NCBI GenBank assembly: GCA_002633005.1 | Contig: NMRA01000022.1 | Location: forward strand, 381,732 to 445,731 | Source: Phoronis australis | Lineage: Eukaryota; Phoronida; Phoronidae | Length of the DNA stretch: 64,000 nucleotides | Direction of reading: 5' to 3' | Notes under the pieces: generated by a model | The model's database searches: none | What the model saw: only the letters and a program-made list of their open reading frames with translations | Told to the model about the DNA's origin: nothing | Shown: one piece after another, positions 26,063 through 35,158 of the stretch | Numbering within the stretch: the first letter of the stretch is position 1 | Layout: each line of letters opens with the position of its first letter | Made by a program: the position numbers and the translations under genes

Positions 26063-26722
26063 TGTGGTCTTCAGGCGAGCCCCCTATAGGGCCCACTTTT
26101 GACGCTCGAAAACAACATTTTACTTATGTCATTTTGATAAGTCACTTTTAAAAATTATACATTTTTTGACTTTTTGTGGTCCAGTGAAGTTAGAATTTTG
26201 CGAATTTGTTCGAAAACCTTTAGTATTGTTGACAAAAATAGTTAGCATGAGCCAACACGTGGAAAAAATATCTAATTCTGATTGGGCATACCCATCCTTC
26301 AGAATTCTAGAGCAGCTGGAGTAAAATGAAATGTAAAAGAATGTCCTTAAACTCCACGTCCTGTAAATAATCCTTTCCTACTATATAATGGTCTTCAATA
26401 GAAATACTCTCCCTGGGGTTTTGCAGGCGATAATATCGGGAATATTGCCTTTATGACACTTTTGGCAAATACTGATCTCCAAGCTTGCTTTCAAAGTTTC
26501 TCCGATTCCAGTTCATATTTGTCATATTCTTGGTTGCTTGTGCCACATGTAATGATACTATGGCACTTTTATTAAAATATATGATTTCAGAGAACTCAAG
26601 TCTATCAACTTCACCAAGTCAATGTTGCATCTTTGGAACCCCATTTTTAAATTAATTTGTTTCTCTCCTATATACTTTGCTTCCGATTGCTTCTTGTGTA
26701 ATGCTTCCACGTCTTTATCCCG

Positions 26723-27328
26723 CTGGTCCCCTACGGGCCTAGCCAGCACGCAGGTATCACGCAGTGGCACGCGCTTTAGCATTGGTTGATGTAACCTCAG
26801 CAGTCATTGGTTAGCTTCACAATACCATGAAAAATGGCGGACTGTGAACCATTTTTAGCCTTGTCAAGCAAGAAGCGTCGCAGCAACTTTTTCGTTTCTG
26901 CAGTGATGTTTAATAGCCGCGTGCTTAAAGTGTGAAGCACATACGTGTATTATAAACACACATCTGGCCGATTTAACCGGTGTGTTATTCCTACTGTATG
27001 AATACAAGACAGTATCGTAATCAAAAGTCATCGACAGCAGAAATATGCATTCCGAAAAGGCGCAACCACAATTTCTAGGATTCATATTTCCTGAACATAA
27101 ATTTTAAGCACCGATTTGTTGTACAACAGACCACATTTACACTTCAGTCCATCAGTCATGCCAGCATATAGAGTATCTGTAATGCCAGTTTGTTTTCTTA
27201 AAGCGCTGCCTTTTGAAAATTCGACTAGCTAATCAGAAACGCCTGTGTAAAAAAAATTCCCGAGGAAAATTAAGTGATACCTGCGTGCTGGCTACTGACC
27301 ATCTAGCGGCACGCACGGAACCAGCGAG
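26723..27328. mobile_element. Non-autonomous inverted-repeat element with perfect 9-bp target duplication, copy 2
   Basis: Flanked by TTTATCCCG at 26714-26722 and again at 27329-27337, a perfect 9-bp direct repeat. The right end GGAACCAGCGAG matches the right end of the copy at 1971-2422; the left end is slightly eroded (CTGGTCCCC). The interior shares ACGCGCTTTAGCATTGGTTG and TTTTTAGCCTTGTCAAGCAA-type sequence with copy 1. Confidence 0.75.
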
Positions 27329-27344
27329 TTTATCCCGTAGATGA

Positions 27345-27443
27345 TGCTCTACCTNCCAGGATTTTGCCAACAGACAAATGGAATCCTTTGAGAATTTTAA
27401 GGGGGGCATGCCTCCGTGCCCCCTCCCTTTAAATCCGCCACTG
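27345..27443. repeat. 3' end fragment of the 62759-63067 element family
   Basis: TTTGAGAATTTTAAGGGGGG through CCTCCCTTTAAATCCGCCACTG parallels the right end of the element at 62759-63067 (GGGGGGCC...CCCCAAAATCCGCCACTG). It sits just downstream of a 9-bp target duplication. Confidence 0.5.
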
Positions 27444-27593
27444 CCAAGTTTCGCCCATGTTTGTCCAAATAATGCGTTTTCTTCCTTAGTCGGGATGTTC
27501 AATGAAACACTCTGTACATGTATTTTGAATGCCGGATTAGCCATAAAATTACATGCAGCTGTGCATTACATGCAACAAGCGACAATGATACAT

Positions 27594-27650
27594 CATGGGC
27601 GGCCCAGCACTATAGCCCTCAGCCCACCATAGTTCGCGCCGCCCATACCC
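27594..27650. repeat. Short family B hairpin copy
   Basis: CATGGGCGGCCCAGCACTATAG through CGCGCCGCCCATACCCATG retains the GGGCGGC and GCCGCCC ends of the elements at 23935 and 25068 but has lost most of the centre. Confidence 0.5.
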
Positions 27651-28186
27651 ATGGATAAAATGTGCAAAGTTGAACAGAATTACACGAATTTATCTCAGAA
27701 ATATTTAACCGTTGTCCAAAGCTATTTAATAAAAATACTTGAGATTTTCTTACTCGATTGCGTTTCCGTTTGCTTTATTTTCGTGAAAATATGTGACGTC
27801 AGTGAGTCTCAGCTTCGGCTGCAGCACCACGTGATCTTCAAGTACCGCTGTACTCTCAAGCTCAGGTATGATTTTCAGCAATAAGGTATTTTGCCATTAG
27901 TTTACCCCTATCCCCCAAAAAGGGTACATTAGCAGTTCTAGTTATTGACCCTTGGCGCATGTGAATTTTGTATAATTATGCCGACGGCCGACACCATTCG
28001 CCCTTTTACGACTTCGCGATGGATTCAATTCGTGAATTAGTGAAAGACTGGAATATTAAAATCCCTTCAAAAACAATTTTGGGTTCACGCCTTAAATAAC
28101 TCAAAAGTAAGCATCTATGTCAAGTTATTTCCAGAATACGAAAGAAAAAACAGACCCATCTGACTTTCTATCTAGGCAGGGAATCT

Positions 28187-28457
28187 TTAACTTGGCTCAC
28201 ACGATGGTCCAGCGATCAGTTTCTTTCCCAAATGCTTATTTGCAATATAATTTTTGATTACTCTTCCCATGTGCTTCAGCTCTTCGACATTTTTTCTTAC
28301 ACCTATACCCAATAGACTAGCGCTTGGATTTTTCACTACAGCTTTGATCAGCATTGCACACCGCCCGCGGAGGCCAAGATTTTTACAGTGCCTAGCTACA
28401 AAGTCGTTGGTCAAATCTGCTCTTTCACTAGAGTACTTTATGTGGTCATAAATTTAG
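28187..28457 (-). pseudogene. Coding-like fragment of unknown family
   Basis: On the minus strand an open stretch of about 88 codons ends at a TAA near 28187 and has stops just upstream. It contains RHCKNLGLRGRCAMLIKAVV and LKHMGRVIKNYIANKHLGKK, basic and protein-like, with a possible donor (TGTGAGCC) near its 3' end. I do not recognise it and no acceptor in the right frame is visible. It may be one exon of an unidentified gene or a fragment of a mobile-element protein. Confidence 0.25.
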
Positions 28458-28905
28458 CCTGATGACAGCCGCAGAGACTGCCTGTGACAGCTGAATGAAA
28501 ATTATCTGTTTATCCACGGTTAGGAGTTAAAGCTTCTTGTAAACGACAACCAACGGACGACTGTGGCGGATTATTGGACGGGTGGAGTGGAGTCGTATGT
28601 TGTGCACCGCATTATTTGGACTGCCACTCCAGAATGTCTTTAACAGTATCAGATTTTTCGAAGCACCAGGCTAAGTTTCTCTGTCTTCATATATTCTTCT
28701 GTGATCAACGGTGAGGATTTCGATAGCAAAGTTAGCAAACTTTGTTGTCTGCACTGTTTTCGCTGAAAAGTTAAAGCTGCGTGTGGGCTGACTTCACGGA
28801 AATCGAATTACCTGTATACCCTTTACTCTCAGAAAATCGGTCTCATAATGTTCTTTACAGTGACCGGATTCCATATCTGTCACGAGTTCAAGTCCTACTG
28901 AGGCA

Positions 28906-28911
28906 ATGAGT
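28906..28911 (+). other. Possible upstream coding exon end of the TLR (ATG AGT then GTAAGT)
   Basis: GGCAATGAGT is followed at 28912 by the donor GTAAGT. The six bases ATGAGT join in frame to the acceptor-flanked ATG at 29215. If spliced, the receptor would begin Met-Ser-Met-Gln-Ser, with the intron at 28912-29214. Both splice sites are good matches to consensus. Confidence 0.4.
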
Positions 28912-29034
28912 GTAAGTGGTCCTTTCGAATTTATAATGTCGGGGTGGGCCAACCCCTACAAATTCTGAAGCGCTTCCCGAGTCGCCGATGCTTCCAAAGT
29001 TCATATTATTTCCCATGTAACATTTTAGTAGGGA

Positions 29035-29154
29035 ATGGGCCTTGAGCAATTTGTTTCAATGGGTCTTGAGCAATCTGTTTCAATGGGCCTTGAGCAATCT
29101 GTTTCAATGGGCCTTGAGCAATCTGTTTCAATGGGCCTTGAGCAATCTGCTTCA
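29035..29154. repeat. Five tandem copies of a 24-bp unit
   Basis: Exactly five head-to-tail 24-bp units start at 29035, 29059, 29083, 29107 and 29131. Each begins ATGGG(C/T)CTTGAGCAAT and ends in TTCA, and the copies differ at only a few positions. Because 24 is a multiple of three, the array is an open frame of 41 codons starting MGLEQFVS and ending at a TGA at 29158-29160. It probably lies in the TLR's 5' intron. Confidence 0.9.
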
Positions 29155-29214
29155 AATTGACTGCGCACTGGGAATGAAACACGTTCGTGAACTATTAAAT
29201 TGACTTCATTTCAG

Positions 29215-31998
29215 ATGCAGAGCAGGATGGCAAGTAAAAAGTATGGAACCCTAGTAGCACTAAGGCTTTTCATTGTGCTGCAAATTATCAATGTAGGCCT
29301 GATTTTCGCTGAGGATAGTCAACAACACGGTGACCGTTTCAATTGTCCTGTCACTGTTGACAACAACGAAACAATTGCCAATTGCAACTACAGGAGCCTC
29401 TTCTTTGTGCCGACTGGTATCCCCAAAACTGTCACCGTTCTGCACATGCGCGCAAACTTTATTTCTTCCATACCACCTGGTGCATTTATCAAACTGAAAC
29501 ATTTGAAAGAAATAGATTTGTCCGGCAACAGAGTATTTCTGACCTTTCACCAGGACAGCTTAATGGGGTTGCAATCTCTTATGCATCTGAGCTTGACGAA
29601 GACCAATGGTGTCTCGTTCGACTGTAACAATGGATCTTCAAGGCTCTTTCGACACACACCTCAATTGCAGAATCTTCGTATGAAAAGAACGGAAAAGTTT
29701 GATACCAAATGTATAAATTCCACATTTCAGGATTTACCGAATCTTCGTTACCTGTCGATTACATGGCCGTATTCTCCGCTCCCGCATGGATTTTCCCTTC
29801 TAAAACAATTAGATATTTTAGATATGAGTAAATCAACATTTAATCTGTCTGAAAATAACTTCCAAGCACTGTCACTTCTGAACGTTTCTCGTTTGGCACT
29901 ACGAGAAATCCGTATAACAGGGTTTAGCAAACGTACGTTGAATCCTGTTTTACAAAATCTCAGGGTTTTAGATTTTTCATGTAACGACAATTTTGATGAG
30001 ATTGGATTAAAGTCAAGGTACTTCTCTCCAATAGTGGAGTGTTTAGAGAATTCAACTCGCCTCGAAAGTTTAATCTTGGACCGATGTTATGATTATGACG
30101 CAGCAATTGCCATATCTTCCGACCAATTTTATCCTCTAAAACGAGTCCCTCTGAAGGCATTATCGCTGCGTCAAAACGCCGTCACAACTGTAGCCCCTTT
30201 TCTTAAACACCTGAAACATTTGGAATACTTTAACGGGGATTACAACATACCTATCATATTCAAAGACACTAAAAAACTACTGTTGGACATAGGTTTTAAG
30301 AAACATTTAAAGGAATTTTACCTTTCCCACCAGTTCCTTTACTCCAGAGTGATAAATGTTTGTGATGAGGATGAAAGCGAAATATTCATGCGCGAATTTT
30401 CAGACAGAGCAGACCTCGAATCAAAAAGAGAAACGTTGAGAAACGATTCGAAAATACCGGGCAAGTCCTCTTTCAAACTAGATATTACCACAGAGAGTAG
30501 TGAGTACACAAAGTCAGGAATATTGGAAACGGAATACAGGCTCGAGGAATATTTAAACGACTCCAAGGTGCGAGTTGTAGTGTCGCTGGAGAAGCTGAAC
30601 CTTGCAAAAATTGGTGTACCCATGTCTCCGCTTACGGACAGAGGACAGGTCATCCACGAGCTTAACATATCAGACTTTAGTAGTCATGGAATGCATGTAC
30701 AGTTGACAAACAATCTAAAATTTGCAAACATCTCTTCGAATTTTATGTCGTCTATTGATTTCGTTGTATACGGCTTGGATTCGTTGAAAGTTGTTGATAT
30801 TAGTGATAATAACTTACAGTATGTTCACAGCAAACTGTTTAGGGCGGTTGGAAAACTGGAACATCTATTCGCATCTAGAAACATGTTCGGGTTGTTCAAA
30901 AGACCTGGTGACTTGGTGACTACGTTGAGCGGTCTTCCCAACATAAAAACCATTGATCTATCAATTAATCGATTAAGTTACCTTCCAAGAGGTATATTTT
31001 CCGAGTGTCCCAATTTAACCCATTTAGATCTCCAAAGAAACGGCATGAAGTCTGTGCACTTAAAGTTCTCTAGTCTGCCTTCTTTGAAATATCTAGACCT
31101 TAGCCACAACGAAATCAAAGGCTTTTCAAAAGAACAGACAGAAGATTTCCAGAATGGCAATCTCTTCCTGAAGCTAGAAAATAACTCAGGCTTCGAGTGC
31201 TCCTGTGATAACATACCTTTTATTGAATGGATCCAGAGCGACGGGTCGAATGATACTGTGCTAAACAAAAGTAAACTCATCTGCGAGTTTGCAGACGGCA
31301 GAATGACAGCTTTGGTTGACGTTGATTTAAACAAACTTTACATCGACTGCATGAAGGAAGTAATAATCATTGCAGTTGCAACTATGGCGGTCGTCTTATT
31401 GAGTACATCCCTTATCATGTGGCGATATCAGTGGTACATAAAGTATTGGATATACGTTCTTCGACTTAGACATAGACATGACTATCCAGCCGACGGTACA
31501 GAGCCCTTTGCCAGCTATATATCTTATGCTGACAATGATTACGATCTCGCAAATACAGTGTGTACTAAGTTGGAAGAAAGTAACTTGCCGGTATTCTTCC
31601 GCGACAGAGACACAAGTTTGGGTACCAGCATTTTCGATGAATACTTCCGCGGCATTGAATCCAGCAGAAAATGTATTCTATGTTTAACAGACAGTCATTT
31701 GAATTGTGCAGAACGTTATTTCGAGTTACAGATGAGTATGGTGCGAGGTAAAGGCTTCCTTATACCCGTCGTTGTTGGCAACTTAGCATTAGAGAAATTG
31801 CCGAAACCGCTGCGGCGCTTGCTCCGCGATGATGTGTACTTCGAGTGGCCAAAAACTGACTTGGAGGAAGAAGATTTCTGGAAGTCTTTGATTGCAGCGG
31901 TGCTTACTCGTAAAGGAGTCTGCATTCGCAAAAATGGTACGTACGCTAGCAGTGTGAATTATCAAAAATGGGTTAGTGTTCTGATCAGCATCGGATAA
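29215..31998 (+). CDS. Toll-like receptor (single-LRRCT type), intronless main coding exon
   Basis: 927 residues from the ATG at 29215, which directly follows the acceptor ACTTCATTTCAG. It is a type I membrane receptor of innate immunity: the ectodomain binds ligand and the cytosolic TIR domain recruits TIR adaptors. Hydrophobic signal segment at about 12-32; N-terminal cysteines C44 and C57; leucine-rich repeats from about 70 (LKEIDLSGN at 97-105) to about 640 (LKYLDLSHN); one LRRCT with C662, C664, C690 and C712; TM helix at about 716-736 (IIIAVATMAVVLLSTSLIMW); TIR at about 765-900. TIR box 1 is ASYISYADND; box 2 is FRDRDTSLG, with Leu802 where most TLRs have the BB-loop Pro; the box 3 FW is in EDFWKSL. 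Residues 383-460 form a charged, non-LRR insertion. Candidate N-glycosylation sites are frequent. Start alternatives are M1, M5, or the spliced ATG at 28906. Neighbours give no functional hint. Confidence 0.96.
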   Translation: MQSRMASKKYGTLVALRLFIVLQIINVGLIFAEDSQQHGDRFNCPVTVDNNETIANCNYRSLFFVPTGIPKTVTVLHMRANFISSIPPGAFIKLKHLKEIDLSGNRVFLTFHQDSLMGLQSLMHLSLTKTNGVSFDCNNGSSRLFRHTPQLQNLRMKRTEKFDTKCINSTFQDLPNLRYLSITWPYSPLPHGFSLLKQLDILDMSKSTFNLSENNFQALSLLNVSRLALREIRITGFSKRTLNPVLQNLRVLDFSCNDNFDEIGLKSRYFSPIVECLENSTRLESLILDRCYDYDAAIAISSDQFYPLKRVPLKALSLRQNAVTTVAPFLKHLKHLEYFNGDYNIPIIFKDTKKLLLDIGFKKHLKEFYLSHQFLYSRVINVCDEDESEIFMREFSDRADLESKRETLRNDSKIPGKSSFKLDITTESSEYTKSGILETEYRLEEYLNDSKVRVVVSLEKLNLAKIGVPMSPLTDRGQVIHELNISDFSSHGMHVQLTNNLKFANISSNFMSSIDFVVYGLDSLKVVDISDNNLQYVHSKLFRAVGKLEHLFASRNMFGLFKRPGDLVTTLSGLPNIKTIDLSINRLSYLPRGIFSECPNLTHLDLQRNGMKSVHLKFSSLPSLKYLDLSHNEIKGFSKEQTEDFQNGNLFLKLENNSGFECSCDNIPFIEWIQSDGSNDTVLNKSKLICEFADGRMTALVDVDLNKLYIDCMKEVIIIAVATMAVVLLSTSLIMWRYQWYIKYWIYVLRLRHRHDYPADGTEPFASYISYADNDYDLANTVCTKLEESNLPVFFRDRDTSLGTSIFDEYFRGIESSRKCILCLTDSHLNCAERYFELQMSMVRGKGFLIPVVVGNLALEKLPKPLRRLLRDDVYFEWPKTDLEEEDFWKSLIAAVLTRKGVCIRKNGTYASSVNYQKWVSVLISIG

Positions 31999-32521
31999 AC
32001 TTAAGTCGATGGTTTATCGAAATGGTAGTTACACAAACGCTTGGCATGAACTTTCGTCATCACAAGGCTGTTTGAACGCAGGCCCCACGAAGGACGATCT
32101 TTCTAGTTAATTAGTAAAGATAGCGATTTTAACTGACGTTGCTATCACAAGTGTGGTAACACGTTCGGCTTTGTGGCGATCATGTGGCCTTTTAAAGGAC
32201 TTACAATGTGATTTTGAACTGAATGTATGGCAACACGTCATAATGTCATGCAAACTGATTTGTTCCAGGCGCTGTTATGTACTACGCCGACTAAATTTTG
32301 CCAGACACATTTCGCATGTGACTGTCTTGGCATGACAGATAAATACGAGGAAATGCAGTCAAGAGACCAGGTGGTGGTTAGGAGGAAGCACATCAGCTGT
32401 GCTTGTCAGAGTGCGTGCAATGTCAATTATAAACTTTGAATCTTCTTGTTAAACACGGGCTGCGAGACCAGGACTGAGATTTAAGCTAGGTCGTACGTAC
32501 CATTTTGAGGATTAAATCCTC

Positions 32522-32527
32522 AATAAA
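32522..32527 (+). terminator. Candidate polyadenylation signal of the TLR gene
   Basis: AATAAA within TCCTCAATAAACTCACTTTTTT, about 520 bases after the TLR stop, with a T-rich stretch downstream. The 3' UTR would be ordinary in length. Confidence 0.4.
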
Positions 32528-33180
32528 CTCACTTTTTTCGTCTAAAAAATTCAGTTAGATATTCAAGTTTAATTCATGCTAGCACAGTTGTATGGTTAGT
32601 TTCTTCTCTTTCTTCGGTTTCTTATTTTTGTTTGTTTGTAAACGTTTATTTGTACTGTATTCCATGTTTGTCTTACAAAAACCTTTATCAACACTTGCCT
32701 TTAAAATTAATTTAGTTACCAGGTAATATCGTGGACCTTCATTTAAATAATTAGACCTTTAACTGAAGCACAAGTTTCATACCGACAGTTTGCGGACTTA
32801 CACGTGCTCTCGTAACGCTCAAATCTTCAGTAGACCTTTGAAGTACAACTTGTCGAAAACTGAAAATGAGTGCAGTAGCGGTTTGGCAAATGTTCAGATT
32901 CTCATGGGACGGATGGTTTTGCACCTAGCTACTCTACATGGAAAAGGATTGTGACCGAAGGACTAAGGAAACTCTTGGGTACCAGAAGGACAAGGCTATT
33001 TCCATTCCAAGTGCGTGCTACGAGACCAGAAAGAAAAGAATAGCATTATAAGTAATTTGATGATAAGTAGGATAATCGAGACAAAAAGTGTCAAGGCCGA
33101 CAGACTGAAGAAGTTGGCAGAAACTGCGGTGCAAGCAAGGAAAACATCAGCATAAGGACATGGAGGTGACCTACGTACAT

Positions 33181-33402
33181 CCGCCCACACAGCCTAAATC
33201 ATGGGGGGGGGGGGGCTGAGAATGTGTACCTTTTACTAAAAAAACGGGCTACGTTCGCAGCAGTGAATTGTGTATTCGCCGAATTTAGATAGTTCCTGCC
33301 TTTTTAGTGGACTTTGGTCTCGCTCTCTTCTTTTTTCGGCGTTTTTGTTTCTCTGAGGCGTAAATTTTTGCACACGCACACGCACGCACACACGCGCGCA
33401 AG
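33181..33402. repeat. Dispersed repeat family A copy ending in a CA-rich microsatellite
   Basis: A G-run, TTTTACTAAAAAAACGGG, TTTAGTGGACTTTGGTCTCG and TTTTTGTTTCTCTGAGGCG follow the same order as at 4404-4646. From 33373 the sequence becomes a (CA)n/(CG)n-like tract. Confidence 0.6.
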
Positions 33403-33711
33403 TGGATACACGAGCAGTTTTTCAATAGTTATTGAATACACGTGTTGATGAGGCCTGACACTATCCTTTGTAATTGCAGAACAGACACATACTTTTCCAT
33501 GAAAAACTATGACACGAGTTGTCTTGTTGAAAAAATCGTGTCGCTTGATAGGTTGTCAAAAGCGGTTCTGACTGGAGCTTAAAAGGTACCACAGGCCAGA
33601 CCAGGCCATGGCTTGTAAACGATGACTCCTGCAAGTGTCGGGTTTGTTGGTTATTTTAGTTGATTTGTATGAGCAAAAGTGATGCAATGGAAATGGGGCA
33701 ATGACGTCAGC

Positions 33712-33804
33712 TTGATTTGGTAGCTTTTGCACAAATGAAATTAGGGTTGATTTGATAGCTTTAGTACCAATGAAATTAAGCTTAATTTGATAGCTTTAGC
33801 GCTC
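33712..33804. repeat. 35-bp tandem repeat, about 2.7 copies
   Basis: Units start at 33712, 33747 and 33782 with TTGATTTG(G/A)TAGCTTT, followed by CAAATGAAATTA-type sequence. The third copy is partial. Not coding. Confidence 0.75.
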
Positions 33805-34353
33805 TATCAAATCTCATTCGAGCAGACAACCAGAAATTCAAATGTTGGTTTTGACATCTCAAAAATGTGAAAATCAACACAGAGACCCAGAATGTAATTC
33901 AATAATTGCATAGTATTTGTGTGAACTTGCTACCCTGGTGTGCTTATTATTGTCATTTAGATTCCATCAACGAATCTAATATTAGCTATGGTGTTTCTAT
34001 TTGTAACCTAAGGTGCTACACGCAGGATAACTTAGCTTATACTCGATACGTGGAAGCAGGAAGAGATAACCAGGAAGGGACAACTAGCTAAACCGCCGTT
34101 TTTGGCCTCCTTTCCCGGTCTAATTTCAGGACTTAATTTTCGTTTAAAAGGAAACAGATGATTTTATCAGAGGGATTAAAGTTTTTTCTATAGAAGGATA
34201 TCAAAAAACTCACTTTGCAACCTTAAACAGTGGTGTAATTGTACTTTAAAAATATCGACTTCAGAGCACTCAATCGCAACTTCCCACACGCAGTCACGGG
34301 TATTTAAGCTTTTCCGTCGATGTATAGATGGCGCAGTAGTCAAGTACTCCCTC

Positions 34354-34374
34354 ATTTGCATATCAAATTTGCAT
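34354..34374. promoter_or_regulatory. Two octamer (ATTTGCAT) motifs 13 bp apart
   Basis: ATTTGCAT occurs at 34354-34361 and 34367-34374 in the same orientation. The octamer is a POU/Oct-factor site; whether it acts here is unknown, since no gene start is seen before the N gap. Confidence 0.3.
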
Positions 34375-34553
34375 GTGGGAGTTCTGAGACTCTCGTCAGT
34401 TGTTGGTCGAGCGCTTGAGTGGATAAAGCGGTGACCTCCCACTGAGAGCACGCGCTGATGAAGATACCACTCGATCGCTTCGCAATCAGGAGGTGAAAAC
34501 ACTCTCATGACCGCAGTTCTGAATTCCAGCTAAGCAAGCCCTATTTCGAGGAG

Positions 34554-35158
34554 NNNNNNNNNNNNNNNNNNNNNNNNNNNNNNNNNNNNNNNNNNNNNNN
34601 NNNNNNNNNNNNNNNNNNNNNNNNNNNNNNNNNNNNNNNNNNNNNNNNNNNNNNNNNNNNNNNNNNNNNNNNNNNNNNNNNNNNNNNNNNNNNNNNNNNN
34701 NNNNNNNNNNNNNNNNNNNNNNNNNNNNNNNNNNNNNNNNNNNNNNNNNNNNNNNNNNNNNNNNNNNNNNNNNNNNNNNNNNNNNNNNNNNNNNNNNNNN
34801 NNNNNNNNNNNNNNNNNNNNNNNNNNNNNNNNNNNNNNNNNNNNNNNNNNNNNNNNNNNNNNNNNNNNNNNNNNNNNNNNNNNNNNNNNNNNNNNNNNNN
34901 NNNNNNNNNNNNNNNNNNNNNNNNNNNNNNNNNNNNNNNNNNNNNNNNNNNNNNNNNNNNNNNNNNNNNNNNNNNNNNNNNNNNNNNNNNNNNNNNNNNN
35001 NNNNNNNNNNNNNNNNNNNNNNNNNNNNNNNNNNNNNNNNNNNNNNNNNNNNNNNNNNNNNNNNNNNNNNNNNNNNNNNNNNNNNNNNNNNNNNNNNNNN
35101 NNNNNNNNNNNNNNNNNNNNNNNNNNNNNNNNNNNNNNNNNNNNNNNNNNNNNNNNNN
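34554..35158. other. Assembly gap (605 N)
   Basis: A run of N. Frames crossing it are not evidence of genes. Confidence 1.

Noticed and set aside
34408-34480. tRNA-like stretch (GGTCGAGCGCTTGAGTGG)
   Set aside because: No correct T-arm GGTTCGA or cloverleaf pairing on either strand.
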